Assembly: GCA_049487715.1 (NCBI GenBank)
Contig: CP150578.1
Coordinates: 372,001-436,000 of the forward strand
From: Pycnococcus provasolii
Taxonomy: Eukaryota > Chlorophyta > Pseudoscourfieldiophyceae > Pseudoscourfieldiales
Direction of reading: 5' to 3'
DNA: 64,000 bases
The notes under the pieces were generated by a model. That model saw only the letters and a list, made by a program, of their open reading frames with translations, was not told the DNA's origin and made no database searches. Each line of letters opens with the position of its first letter. The first letter of the stretch is position 1. Positions 9,491 to 19,654 of this stretch are shown piece after piece. A program made the position numbers and the translations under genes.

Positions 9491-11233
9491 CTAGGATGAC
9501 TCCACGACGACGACAGGTGCCTCAGGTGCCTTCTTCTTCGATTCCCACGACGTGATCGGCGCCGCTTCTCTTATCGAGACAAAAGGCTTCAGAGTCACGT
9601 GGAGATCCTTGTCTGGCACGTGCGAGTGGTCGAAGCAGTCATCGACACTATCCTCAATCCTGTGGCCCATGCCGCCCTTGCCGCGCTTCTCCAACCACAG
9701 GTCGCCGTACGTCTTCTTCGACGCAATCTTCGCCAGGTTGCTCACCATCAAGTCCTCCTGGTTGATCACCGGGAAGAGCCCGTTGCGATTCTCCTTCGCA
9801 TCTGGAGCCTCGCAGATGCGCTTGCCCTGATACTCGAGCCACTGGTCGCCCGTCGTCGTTCCAGGCGCCTCGGCGTCGATCGTGTGACGCACGATCATGC
9901 CAAAGTCCTTGTCGAAGCGCGTTTTCAAGTGAGGCAGCTTCTCGCGCAAGCCCGTGCGCTTTCCTTGGTACGCGAGCCAGCTGTCGCCGTCGAGCTTGTT
10001 CTCCACCTTGAGCTGAGAGTGCGTGCTCAACGCGTCGCGGTACGAGAGCACATCCGTCAGGGCGGCCGCCTTGGCACGTCGCAGCATGAAAGGCGTCGGG
10101 TCCGTGATCTTCTTGCCCTGCGGCATTTCCGCGTTCACAACCTCCGGGCCCGTCGCGACGTTGTACTGGTCCATCGCCGTGCGCGTCAGCTCCGAGTTCT
10201 GGCGCTGCGATCCCAGCGCACGGCCGTGCATCTCCAGCGCGTCTGCGTCCGTCTCAAGCTCACCGTGCTCGCCCTTCGTGTAGTGCCCGTACGGAGTCGC
10301 GTCGAGCATGCTCCACAGCGTCGTCTTGAGCGTCGGACGTCCATCCTTCGCGTCGAGATGGCTCTGCAACGCCGAGTGGTCCGCAAGTCTCTCGAACGTG
10401 TTCTTCGGCTTGCCTGCGGAGATGATGCGCATCTCGTCGCGCGCCTTTGTAAGGTCGTGCTTCATCGGGTCAACAACGCCCGTGACGTCCGCTCGGATCA
10501 CGTCACTGCGCCACGTGAATGGATCGTAGTCGCTCTCGATGACGATATCTCGGTACACGCCAACCTTCGTGTTCGTCGCCTTGAGGTACCTCCTGTTGCG
10601 GTCGTTGGACTTCGCCTCGATGTCCAGAACGTCGCGCTCTGCCACCGCCGCTTCCACCTGCGCCTGGATGGGCTCGAACACGCCTCGCCTCCACGCGTTG
10701 TGCATGATGCCGTTCTGCTTCGCCTTGTACGCCGCCTCGCGGTCGATGGAGCGCACAGCTTCCTGCACCGCAGGCTCGCGGCCTTCGATGCCTGCGACGA
10801 CGCGGCCCATGGTTTCGTGAAAGGCTGCCTCCTTGCGTTTGGCTTTGTCCAAGCGCCTGCGCTCAAACTCGCGCCGTTGCGCCTCGTTGAGCTCGGCAAC
10901 TCGCTCCTCCTTCTCGCGCTGAATTTCGAGCTTGCGTTGGTCCTTCTTTGTTGTTTTCGCGGACATGGTGCTCGCCGTTCGCGCGACGACGCGCTTGGCG
11001 GGCGGCGCTGGCGGTATGAGCATGTGCGTGGCTTCTCGGTCGCCAGGTTCCGAGCGGCTTGTGAGTAGAAGCGAGTCGAGTTTTCGCGGGTCGGCATACG
11101 TGCGCAGGACGTCCCCGGAGACTCCCGGCAGTTTCGTCGTTCCCTTGAACGACGTCGACGTCGCGACGCCGAACGTCGTCGGTTCTGGCAGCGGCGCCGG
11201 GTTCGGCGCCGGGTGCACCGGATACGTGCGCAT
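9491..11233 (-). CDS. Coiled-coil protein, possibly axonemal (580 aa)
   Basis: The first in-frame ATG is at 11233. The N-terminal ~85 residues are Pro-rich; residues ~95-150 form a highly charged helix (KKDQRKLEIQREKEERV, RREFERRRLDKAKRKEA) that should be a coiled coil. A conserved-looking central part follows (RYLKATNTKVGVYRDIV, SDYDPFTWRSD). Three W-centred repeats recur towards the C-terminus, each built on (D)xWLxYQGKR or WLEKRGK (residues ~420, ~470, ~520). The YDPF box and W(L)xYQGKR repeats remind me of some flagellar-associated proteins, but I cannot name a family with confidence. The gene is intact, with codon use like its neighbours. Confidence 0.65.
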   Translation of the reverse strand: MRTYPVHPAPNPAPLPEPTTFGVATSTSFKGTTKLPGVSGDVLRTYADPRKLDSLLLTSRSEPGDREATHMLIPPAPPAKRVVARTASTMSAKTTKKDQRKLEIQREKEERVAELNEAQRREFERRRLDKAKRKEAAFHETMGRVVAGIEGREPAVQEAVRSIDREAAYKAKQNGIMHNAWRRGVFEPIQAQVEAAVAERDVLDIEAKSNDRNRRYLKATNTKVGVYRDIVIESDYDPFTWRSDVIRADVTGVVDPMKHDLTKARDEMRIISAGKPKNTFERLADHSALQSHLDAKDGRPTLKTTLWSMLDATPYGHYTKGEHGELETDADALEMHGRALGSQRQNSELTRTAMDQYNVATGPEVVNAEMPQGKKITDPTPFMLRRAKAAALTDVLSYRDALSTHSQLKVENKLDGDSWLAYQGKRTGLREKLPHLKTRFDKDFGMIVRHTIDAEAPGTTTGDQWLEYQGKRICEAPDAKENRNGLFPVINQEDLMVSNLAKIASKKTYGDLWLEKRGKGGMGHRIEDSVDDCFDHSHVPDKDLHVTLKPFVSIREAAPITSWESKKKAPEAPVVVVESS

Positions 11234-11248
11234 GTTGTTTGATGTCAA

Positions 11249-12555
11249 ACGTGAGCCAACGAGGTTAACGCAAACGGTTCGTCGTGATGGTGTGCTCGTG
11301 CCCGTGCCGTGCTGTTCTTAACAACCACCGCGAACGACCTAAGAGAGAACAAGTATTCTTAGAGCTAAGAAAATCAAAGAAAACCAAACCAAAGCAAACC
11401 GTGGTGATGAGGTGAACCACAGTACAGTACAGTACGCTATCGTAGTTTGGCCGCAGAGCTCCGGAGGGAGAGAGACCACAACGACTGACAACGGACCGGT
11501 CACCGCCTTGTTGTATTGTGTTGTGTTGTCGTCGTTGTCGTGCTCGTCGTGCTCGTGCGGAGGGGAGGTGGTCACTCAATCCCTCACTCACTAGACTGCC
11601 TGGCCTGTTTGTTTGTTGCGCAGTCCGACTGTCCGAGCAGCACTCGATGGCTCGCTCGAAAGTCGAAACCACTCGAAGCATCGGATTAAGCTGGAGGGAG
11701 GGAGGAAACCACTCGAAGCAACCTGCTCGAAGCCTCGAAGCATCATCGCCTTTCAGGTGCTTTGCTTTGCTCAACTGCTCAAGCTCAAGAACAACATAGG
11801 TGAACAACATAATGTGATGTGACGATGCCCATACAAGTACAACACCTCCATATGTACGACACCTCCATACACTTTTACACTTTTATGGACGTCCTTCTGA
11901 ATGACCAGTTATTACTCGTAGTGTCCCGTGAATTGCCGCATGTTTAAGGTAGTAAACCTGTAGAACTATGGAACGGCTTTCCGGAACGGTGGAACGGTTA
12001 TGTATACCTTCCTTAATTCTTACTGGTTGCGTGGGCGTGTGGTTGATGGTTCCCAACGGCGAAGAAACGGCGAAGGGCCACAACGCTATCGTAGGAAGGT
12101 GCCAGGAATTCAGTGAGCCTGTCTATATTCTATATTCTATATTCTATAGTGAGGAACGGCACTAGGAACGTGATGCCACATATGTAGAGGGTAAATGCCT
12201 TGCACACAAACACAACAGCCACTCGTCACGCACCAACTTGCAAGACCGGAGCGGAAGGGAGTGAGTAGGTTGGAGTGAGTGAAAAACGCGCATGTGATGT
12301 GCGAGGTGGGATGACGACGACGACGATGCCGGTGTTCCCGATGCGGCCTTAAGGTGTTCCCGATGCGTTAAGGCCTGTTCGGTGTCTTAAGCCGCCACTT
12401 ATCCGTTTGGGTGATGTACTTATGTGTATATGTGTATGTACGTCTTCACTGGTGAGTAGTGAATTCTTGAAGTTCATTGCGTTGGTTAAGGATTTTGATT
12501 TTGATTTCGTGATTTTGAATTTGAAATCTTTGTGTTCTGTGATCTTTGTGCACTG
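11249..12555. other. Long intergenic region
   Basis: No ORF here resembles a protein. It contains ACAGT repeats (11419-11435), two similar CTCGAAGCATC words near 11675-11740, and a (TATATTC)n microsatellite at 12123-12150. It is the shared upstream side of the minus-strand coiled-coil gene and the plus-strand SH3-like gene, so both promoters should lie here. Confidence 0.5.
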
Positions 12556-13339
12556 ATGAATCACCATGATGCAGTCATCTCTACAACGTCCGATTCCGCA
12601 GAGAGTTACGCAGAGTTTTCAGATGTGCTCAAAACACACTTCGCCAACGTGCCTGGTGAGTTGGGAGTACGGAGTCTCACGTCTTCGTCGTCTTCTTCTT
12701 TATCCACGTTATTAGAAGAAATCCGAACGGACGTGCGTGACGCGTCGGAAGGACCGCCGTTCGTCCTCTTGACCAAGTATCCGGAGAATGCGGTGAAACT
12801 CGCACGCGCCGTTGACACGCCGTACCACCCGCTCAACCAGCTCGGCGAATGTGGCGCGTCGTCGTGCGGGTGTCACCGCGTGCACCGCCCGCGAGTTCGC
12901 TTCGATACGAGAACGCTTCGACGAGCCTGACCAGAATCAGGAGAGTGAACCTGATCGTGTCGCGCGCATAGCCGGCGCACGCAAAAATGCACTCAGGCAT
13001 GGAGCAGAGGTATTCGTCGTCGTTGCCGAGAAGGCGCTTGTGCGTGATCACCCCAGTGCAAAGACGGGTGTGATGATTGGCGGCAAGCGCCGCGGTGAGC
13101 TCATCTTCGGCGTGCCTACCGCCGCGAAGCTTGCGAGTCCGCTGCAGGAGGTGCGCGATGGTACGTGGGTGCAGCTATGGGAGTCTGAGGAGCGCCTTGC
13201 AAGCACGGCGAGGAAACAGGAAAAAGATGGAACGAAGACGGGTGGTGCATACATGCTCGTCGATGCTACGAGCCTTGGTCTTGGCATTCTCCTCAAACGC
13301 AGCACGGGAGAAGAGGATGGCGTCGCCATTCGCAACTGA
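12556..13339 (+). CDS. Hypothetical protein with SH3-like C-terminal domain; reading frame broken once
   Basis: Two overlapping frames make one protein only if a +1 shift is corrected. The first runs from ATG 12556 through FVLLTKYPENAVKLARAVDTPYHPL; the second carries TAREFASIRERFDEP to the stop at 13339. The simplest fix is one extra G in GGG at 12868-12870, which would join ECGASSCG to VTACTAREF. A very short intron cannot be excluded. The C-terminal ~110 residues (FVVVAEKALVRDHPSAKTG, GKRRGELIFG, DGTWVQL, AYMLVDATSLGLGILL) look like a bacterial-type SH3 (SH3b) fold. The N-terminus is unrecognised. A TGTAA signal follows at 13374-13378. Confidence 0.55.
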
Positions 13340-13412
13340 ATGAAGTGAAGTTTTGAATGAATTAAGCAATTTTTGTAACAAAGTGTTTGTTTAAAGTAGG
13401 ATTGTATGATTT

Positions 13413-14993
13413 TTACTTCGCATCCAGCCACGATGGCCCTGGCACAACGCCCAGGAAGAAGCCATTTGCCTTTGCCTTCTCGAGCGCCTTCAGACGCTTA
13501 TCCTTGCCCTTGCCGGCAATGCCCTTCGTCCAAGTCGAATCTTTTCGCTTAGCGAGAGCGCTGTTGCGCTCCTCAACGAAAGCAATGATACCGTCGACGG
13601 TCGCCGTCCCGGCATCGAGTCCGGCACCCTTTCCATCGCCCGAGTCGCCAAAGAGCGCCTGGAAGAGTTCGTCCTTCAGCACGTCCACGTTAACATGGGG
13701 TGACTGGTATCGAGCAGATGCGGAGAACATCTTCGGGTACTTGCCACGCAGCGTCTGCACGGTTTCCTCGAGCACCGCGCGCAGGCGGTCTGACACGTCA
13801 GGCCAGTCGACGTCACGCAGCGGCTCAGCCTGGTTGATCTCCTTGAAGAGCAGCTCCGCAAAGCGCTTGATGTCGTGTGCATTCGCCGCGTCCGCATCCC
13901 CATCCATGTCGCTCGCTCCCTCGGCGTCATCTCCCATCGTCGAAGGCTTGCTCGACGGCGCGCGAGGGTAGAACACCTCAACCATCACTTTCTCGTCCGC
14001 TGCAGCGAGTCCCTTTTCGTGCAGTACGCGCAGCGCGCCGAGGCGGTGCTGGCCGTCGAGCACGTACATGTTGCCGTCAGTCTCCTCGACAAGCGTGACG
14101 ATTCCAGGAAGCGAGACGGGGTTCACCTGCCCTCGTTTCGCCTTGTACAAGGCAATCGCCTTGGCGCGCTCGGGACGGAACATGCGCTGCTTGCGCCACA
14201 CAGGTGTGTTTTCCTGTAGTTTGAGAAGGCTGGCAATGTCAGCGTGAAACAGCTTTTTGTACCCCAGGTCGACGGCGGGAGCGACGTTTAGCAGAGGGTG
14301 CACCGGCAATGGAGTCGCTTCCACGGTAGCGGAAGCTGTTGAGGCGGCGGCGGCTGCCGTCGCCGCTGCTTCGGCAGCCTTGAGCTGGTTCTTCAGCTCG
14401 GAGAGTTTGGTGCGCTCCACCTTGACAGCTTTTTCCACGTCTTTCTTGGCTTTCACGATTTCGCTTTGCGCGTTCTTGAGGTCGTTCTGGATCGTCTGCA
14501 TAGCCGCGGACTGTGAGTTTTTGACGGACTCGATTTCCATGAGAGCCTGTGCGCGTGCTTCTTTCGCCTCTGCTTCTGCGGACGCCCGCGCGGCGATGGC
14601 ATCCGCGAGAGATGCACGCGCCGCGGCGACTTCCGCGGAAGCTTGATCTTGTGCGGCTTTGATTGTGAGGGATGCATCTTTGACGGAAGGTGCCGATGCC
14701 GATGCCGATGCCGATGCTTCTTCGAGTCGTTCGATTTCGTCGCTGGAAAGGATGAACGACGCTAATATGCGACGCACACCCGTGAGTCCCCCCCCTGCAG
14801 AGGAAGAGGGTGACTGTAGCGATGCTGACGACGAGAAGGAAGACGCAGCTGTAGTGGACGACGACGACGACGACGACGAGAAGGCGCGTGGCTTCAGGTA
14901 AGGGTGCATCGCCGACGTAGACGACGTCCTAAACGTCGCACGAGCGAGCACACAACTCCTCCCCAGGCCCATGAGAGGAGGCAGGGACGACAT
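13413..14993 (-). CDS. DGQHR-motif protein with coiled coil, organelle-targeted
   Basis: The start chosen is ATG 14993, giving a Ser/Arg-rich N-terminus (GLGRSCVLARATFRTSSTS...PRAFSSSSSSSS) typical of a mitochondrial or plastid presequence. An upstream in-frame ATG at 15134 would instead add a hydrophobic stretch. Residues ~110-240 form a long Ala/Glu/Lys coiled coil (EAEAKEARAQALMEIESVK and similar). The C-terminal half contains VLDGQHRLGALRVL near residue 310, the signature of DGQHR/DndB-type, ParB-like proteins known mainly from bacterial DNA-modification loci. The end is basic (KGKDKRLKALEKAKANGFF). Function in the eukaryote is unknown; nucleic-acid binding in an organelle is an inference. 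The gene converges with the SH3-like gene, 73 bases apart. Confidence 0.7.
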   Translation of the reverse strand: MSSLPPLMGLGRSCVLARATFRTSSTSAMHPYLKPRAFSSSSSSSSTTAASSFSSSASLQSPSSSAGGGLTGVRRILASFILSSDEIERLEEASASASASAPSVKDASLTIKAAQDQASAEVAAARASLADAIAARASAEAEAKEARAQALMEIESVKNSQSAAMQTIQNDLKNAQSEIVKAKKDVEKAVKVERTKLSELKNQLKAAEAAATAAAAASTASATVEATPLPVHPLLNVAPAVDLGYKKLFHADIASLLKLQENTPVWRKQRMFRPERAKAIALYKAKRGQVNPVSLPGIVTLVEETDGNMYVLDGQHRLGALRVLHEKGLAAADEKVMVEVFYPRAPSSKPSTMGDDAEGASDMDGDADAANAHDIKRFAELLFKEINQAEPLRDVDWPDVSDRLRAVLEETVQTLRGKYPKMFSASARYQSPHVNVDVLKDELFQALFGDSGDGKGAGLDAGTATVDGIIAFVEERNSALAKRKDSTWTKGIAGKGKDKRLKALEKAKANGFFLGVVPGPSWLDAK

Positions 14994-15134
14994 TATAAGC
15001 TTCTGAGTAGTACTACTGAGAGAACTGAGAGTAAGAAGAAGAGTAAGAAGGAGAGCAGATGAGAGACCCCAGAAGCCGAGGAAGACGATACACACACGTG
15101 TGAGACACAACCCGATGAAACCACCACAAGGCAC

Positions 15135-15570
15135 AAGAGCAGAAGCAGAAGCAGTGCGAAGAATGAGAATGATTTTACGGGATGATTATTACCGGGTAGG
15201 GAGGGGGAGAAAAACGCGCGAAGACGAAGCCAAATATAATCCCACCTCTGCTATTCAGTACATCCAATGGCGGATCCCCAACGCAACCTACCCGTAACGA
15301 AGGAGCAGAGTCCCTGGGTTTCCTCGGGGTGGTCGGTGGATCCCCCGTGGCAATCCACAAATGATTTTCTTTCCCGGCGGATTGATTTTCTCATGTTTCA
15401 TTGTTTCTGGTATGAAAGGTACCTCTATGGCGTCAGGATCTCGTGGTGGTGATCAATAATGATTCTCAGGTGTTTCTTTTTCTTTGTGATTGTCCTCACT
15501 CTGAGGAGCATTCTTGTGGAGTCGGCTTTCATTTTTCTTCGCTCTCACGGGTGCACTTCGTGTTTGAAAC
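15135..15570. other. Intergenic region with two GGATCCCC words
   Basis: No gene is seen. GGATCCCC occurs at 15272-15279 and 15338-15345. It probably holds the promoter of the DGQHR gene. Confidence 0.4.
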
Positions 15571-15578
15571 AAACCATC

Positions 15579-16056
15579 ATGGAGCGTCTCTCGTCTCTCA
15601 ACTCGCACGCCTTATCTGTCACGTTCCCTCTCGCTCTTGCTTCCGACCGACTTCCACCTCAAACATATGGTGCGGGCAGCGCAGCGTCGACGCACGAAGA
15701 GCCGGGCGGGCGCGTCGCGCAATTCGCACGCGTGCTCGTCACGAGCGCTTGCAGTTGGATGGCCGGATGTCCCATGGCCAAGACAGACAGACGGTGCGGC
15801 GACGGCGCTCGAACGTTTCCAAAACGAAGAGCCTGACGTGGAACACGTTGTCAAACGACTAAGAAGCAGTGACCCGCACTTCGCGTGGACCTTTGGACAG
15901 TGGATGACCGAAAAGGATGGAGGGTCGGACGTCATTGGCGCGACGCGAACGAACGCGACGCGTCTCGCACCTGACGAAGAGTGCGGAGACATTCACTTTG
16001 AGACGTGGCTGCCGAAACCAACACACAAACTCAACGGACTCACGGCGAGGGAGTGA
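15579..16056 (+). pseudogene. AidB-like acyl-CoA dehydrogenase fragment, frameshifted and truncated
   Basis: Two frames together look like the first half of an AidB-like acyl-CoA dehydrogenase: LSSLNSHALSVTFPLALASD, then SACSWMAGCPMAKTD in one frame, and DGAATALERF, FGQWMTEKDGGSDVIGATRT in the next. The M-T-E-K-x-GGSDV box is the flavin/substrate-loop signature of the family (AidB has MTEKQGGSDV). The frame changes at AGACAGACAGAC (15780-15791), so one extra AGAC unit, or any +1 change, explains it. The frame stops at 16056, before the C-terminal flavin and catalytic domains, and nothing downstream resembles them. I call it a decayed or deleted copy; a mis-assembled gene is possible. Confidence 0.6.
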
Positions 16057-16670
16057 TCGTCGACTAAGGAGTGGCGGCTCCCTGGCTCCAGATTTACCTA
16101 CTGGTGAAGATATTGGGTTGGATTTAGATGAGATTTGATTGAAGGCCTTATCGCCGCTTCCACGGTGGTGAAGAGGTGTCTCCTAAGGCCTCTGGTTGGC
16201 CCAGAGGCGTCTTGTGGGCGAGCCACTAGATGGGCTCGTCCGATGAGTATCTTGTAATCGATCATTCTACTCTTTGTCTACCTTTTCCGTAGTCAGAGGG
16301 GAGACCAAACTGATTCCCAGTGGTGGCCACTACCAGTGGTTATTACTACTTCACATACACTTCCAGCGTTACTTCACTTAAGGCCGTTAAGGTCAAGTAC
16401 ACGTCTGTAGAGAGAGTATAGGTTTCAGTCAACTAAGGGAGGTCCCTCGAGAGAGGGGGATCACGTGATAACCTCCTCATAGTGGGCAATGCCCGTTATA
16501 AGGGGGGCTGATGAATCACGTGACCACCTCCCTGTTGGGGGTTTTGGCAGTTCGGCGTATCCCGTTTAGGGGTTCACCTCACACACCACCCCGCAGAGCA
16601 GTCAAAAATCCGTGAGAAGTAAGCGTATCTGAGAAGAAAAACCTCAAGCTGAGAGGAAAAGAAACTCGTG
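16057..16670. other. Region downstream of the copia remnant (possible LTR remains)
   Basis: Non-coding. Being immediately 3' of the minus-strand copia fragment, it is where a 3' LTR would lie. I could not place TG...CA boundaries or a second copy. Confidence 0.35.
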
Positions 16671-17045
16671 TCAGTAGGGAAGCGCGCGTTGAACTCCGAT
16701 GCTGAGGTTGCCGTCGTAACGATCCGCGTTAAAGTGTTTAGAAGTAGCCGACGTGTATCCTGCAGCAGTTGAGCGTAGACGTTTCCGCGAAGTGACACCG
16801 TCTGAGTGTTTGCGTTTGCGCGAGTTGGATCCACCACCCCACGTCGGTTTGCTGAGAATGAAAAGCAAATGATCAATCTGTGGACGTGAGAGGGGTTTGG
16901 TGAGTTGGTCAGCAGGGTTATCGGTTCCTTTGATATGGGTGCCAATAATCAATCCGGCTGCAAAAAGTTCGCGTGCGTAGAGCAGTTTGGTGCGAATGTG
17001 TTTCATGGTGGTGGCGTCGGCGCGAGCTGAGGAGGAGGTTCATGC
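16671..17045 (-). mobile_element. Ty1/copia retrotransposon remnant: RNase H C-terminus
   Basis: The minus frame gives ATTMKHIRTKLLYAREL, then GLIIGTHIKGTDNPADQLTKPL and IDHLLFILSK. This is the characteristic end of copia polyproteins: the last RNase H strand and helix (T-K-H-I-x-x-R...RE), then DN.AD.LTKPL. Upstream (above 17045) the frame is closed by a stop, so reverse transcriptase and integrase are missing. Only ~110 residues remain, followed by a basic tail. This is a fossil insertion, not an active element. Confidence 0.75.
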
Positions 17046-17254
17046 GCCTCCTCCTCCGACGAGGACAACGAAATCTGAGACGGCAGGGTGAGCGACATGC
17101 CTGCCTGCAGGGTGAGCTGTCACACCTGCAGGGCCGGTGACGTGAAATTACGATTCCCCAAAACCGAAACGCGAAAAATCACAAAACGGAAGACGCCACA
17201 GACTTCATCTTGGATACTACGGGTTTGGGGATCCGTCGCAGTACCAAATGAAAT

Positions 17255-19654
17255 ATGAATCACAGGGGGGTGGTTCTCACGCCTCCATCCCATCCCGAAG
17301 CATTTCATTTCTGCGATCGGCGGCACAGGTGGTGGTGTCCGCCACGCGGTGCACCAACCTCGGTTTTCCAAGGGGCCACCTCGGCTATGGCTATGGGGCC
17401 CTTAATTGGTTCCCATTCCGCCCAGGTGGTGTGTGCTGCTTCCCGTCGTGGTGCTTCATCTTTCTCTTTCTCTCTCTTGTCATGGCGCAGAATCCTTCTG
17501 GTTCTATCGGCCTCCACGCTTATGCTCGCGCTTCGAGCGACGCTATCCATCTACTCATCCATCGACGAAGCTTCCATGATCGGCGATGAACAGCACGCAT
17601 TTGTTACCGCGCTCGTCAAAGACAAGTTTTCTCAGAGAAAAGCAACCAAAAGCGGTGGTGCACCAGGTAGTAACGCAGAGTTCTCCGCAAAGGTTCAGAC
17701 GGCGGCGCTGCGTGCACGTGCGCAGGCTATATTAAGAGAGGCGGCGCCTCTCGCCGTTTCTGTGCACGATGCAAGCGTCGACGCGGCGAAGGTGATTGAA
17801 AGAAGGCGCAGCGAAGCGAGCATGATTGCAAAGATGGGCGCGTGGAGTCGCGACAAGACGGACCACGGCAAGATGGGCGCGCTGGGCCTTGGCGCCGCCG
17901 ACGCCAGCTTGGATCCTCTGGCGGACAAAAGCGAGGAGTCTGAGTGGCAGAAGTGGTTCCTCGAACTCGGCGACATCCACGACCAAATGGACGAGATGGG
18001 TGACGCGGGGTCAGATGGGGACGGCAGTGCTGATGTCGAAGTAAAGCCAACGCCAATGGCGTTAGCAAAGTCGAACACCAAACAGAAGGACGACGACGAG
18101 AAAGACACGCTTGTTGCTGAGGCAATCGACGAGGAGGATGAGAATGAAGACGACGAGCAGGAGGAACAGGAGGAGCAGGAGGACGGCGACGAGCAGGAGC
18201 AAGAGCAGGAGCAAGAGCAGGAGGACGGCAACGAGCAGGAGGAGGAGCAGGAGGAGGACGACGAAGAGGAGGAGCCCAACAAGGAGGATCCTGAGGCGGC
18301 GACAGACGACGTGGGTGAAGAGGTGATGCACGCGGCAGCAGCTGAGGCGGAGGCGGCTGACGCAACGCTTGCGGCTTACGCGAAAGGTCGTGTCAATTCC
18401 AAAGATGCGGATGCAACAGACAGCATACAAGATGACGTCGCGGCAGCGAGAGCACGGGCAATGGCGCTTGGCGCAATCGCAAGGAAAACTACGACGACGA
18501 CGACGACCACCACCACCACCACATCCACATCCACCACCACATCCACATCCACCACGACGAAGGCAAAGGTGAAGCAGGCAAAACCAGCACCTGCTCAAGC
18601 AGTGCCTACTGAAGACAATGATCGCGTTGATCTTGGCAATCGAACCATCGTGCCGCTATCGGGAAAACTTGAGCGCATATTCCACGACCTTCTCTACAAG
18701 CAGACACCCGTGCTGACGACCCGAAGGCTGAGCAAGAATGCGCGCATATCTTGCGGAGGGACGGGAACTGTTGGATGGGTGAACTACCGCGACTTGCGCG
18801 CGATGGACTCGCATCTCAACAAAACGGGCCTTCTTCCTGACAGCACGCCGCTTCTCAGCGAGCTCGCACGTAACGTGCAGAACAGCACGTGCTGGGGCGA
18901 AGGGCGCAAGTACAAGAAGCTTGACTGCGACGTCGAGATCCCGTACGAGGGCGTACCACCATACCCGCAGGAGCGAAACCAGCAGAGGAAGCCGGTCTGT
19001 GCGGTTGTTGGAAACTCGGGCGTGTTGCGATATCCGCCGAGCTATGCGAAGGACATTGACAGCGCAGACGTCGTGATTCGCTTCAACCACGGTGTCACGC
19101 AGGGGTACGAAAAGTGGGTGGGAAGCAAGAGCACGTTTCGCATGTACAACTCGCCGTTCGTGAGCCCGAAGCAGAGCAAGGAGGTGACCTTTGCGCAACT
19201 TCGCGAGATTGGCATTCGCACGTGGGTCAAGCACATGCTCCGCCGTCCACTAGGCACGGAGCTCAGCTTTGCCGTTGATCCGGAGTTTCTGTGCCACGCA
19301 TGGTCGTGGGTTGACAAGTCGCACGAGAAGCCAAGCAGCGGTCTCGTTGGGATGATCTTCGCGCTGCGATTCTGCAAGCACGTGCACGTGTACGGCTTCA
19401 ATTTTGACGGATACTTCGACTCTCACGTTCGACCACACTACTTCGACTGGGAGCGTCCGAAGCCTGGACGGGAGAATGTGCACCCGTTCCAGGCTGAGCA
19501 GGAGCTGTACGCTGCGCTTGAGGCGGCGGGCAAGCTGACGATGCATCGCAACCACCCGCGCAAGACGTCGGCAACTCCTTCGGTGAACAGTGCGGCTGCG
19601 GAGGAGGAGATGTTGCAAAATGCCGTGAACGAGGCGATGGCGCGTGGTGCCTAA
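17255..19654 (+). CDS. GT29 sialyltransferase-like type II membrane protein (799 aa)
   Basis: The C-terminal ~230 residues carry the sialyltransferase motifs in order: L motif VCAVVGNSGVL...IDSADVVIRFN (from residue ~580), S motif PSSGLVGMIFALRFC.HVHVYGF (~692), motif III H-YFDW (~727) and VS motif HPFQAEQE (~742). A hydrophobic segment RRILLVLSASTLMLAL (~residue 78) is a signal anchor, so the enzyme should sit in the Golgi membrane with its catalytic domain in the lumen. The stem, residues ~250-450, is unusually long and acidic (Glu/Gln/Asp runs), then a poly-Thr/Ser run coded by ACC/ACG repeats. ATG at 17387 (MAMGPL) is an alternative start. Sugar donor and acceptor are unknown; algal GT29 enzymes need not use sialic acid. 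TGTAA at 19736-19740 follows the stop. A second GT29 gene lies at 47.5 kb. Confidence 0.85.
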   Translation: MNHRGVVLTPPSHPEAFHFCDRRHRWWCPPRGAPTSVFQGATSAMAMGPLIGSHSAQVVCAASRRGASSFSFSLLSWRRILLVLSASTLMLALRATLSIYSSIDEASMIGDEQHAFVTALVKDKFSQRKATKSGGAPGSNAEFSAKVQTAALRARAQAILREAAPLAVSVHDASVDAAKVIERRRSEASMIAKMGAWSRDKTDHGKMGALGLGAADASLDPLADKSEESEWQKWFLELGDIHDQMDEMGDAGSDGDGSADVEVKPTPMALAKSNTKQKDDDEKDTLVAEAIDEEDENEDDEQEEQEEQEDGDEQEQEQEQEQEDGNEQEEEQEEDDEEEEPNKEDPEAATDDVGEEVMHAAAAEAEAADATLAAYAKGRVNSKDADATDSIQDDVAAARARAMALGAIARKTTTTTTTTTTTTSTSTTTSTSTTTKAKVKQAKPAPAQAVPTEDNDRVDLGNRTIVPLSGKLERIFHDLLYKQTPVLTTRRLSKNARISCGGTGTVGWVNYRDLRAMDSHLNKTGLLPDSTPLLSELARNVQNSTCWGEGRKYKKLDCDVEIPYEGVPPYPQERNQQRKPVCAVVGNSGVLRYPPSYAKDIDSADVVIRFNHGVTQGYEKWVGSKSTFRMYNSPFVSPKQSKEVTFAQLREIGIRTWVKHMLRRPLGTELSFAVDPEFLCHAWSWVDKSHEKPSSGLVGMIFALRFCKHVHVYGFNFDGYFDSHVRPHYFDWERPKPGRENVHPFQAEQELYAALEAAGKLTMHRNHPRKTSATPSVNSAAAEEEMLQNAVNEAMARGA

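Noticed and set aside
9599-11068. Long plus-strand ORF (489 codons) opposite the coiled-coil gene
   Set aside because: It is Arg/Leu/Val-rich with no domain and arises from the GC-rich codon pattern of the real minus-strand gene.
12822-12840. A 19-nt intron (GTACC...CCAG) in the SH3-like gene
   Set aside because: It would fix the frame, but all other introns here are at least 61 nt; a one-base indel is simpler.
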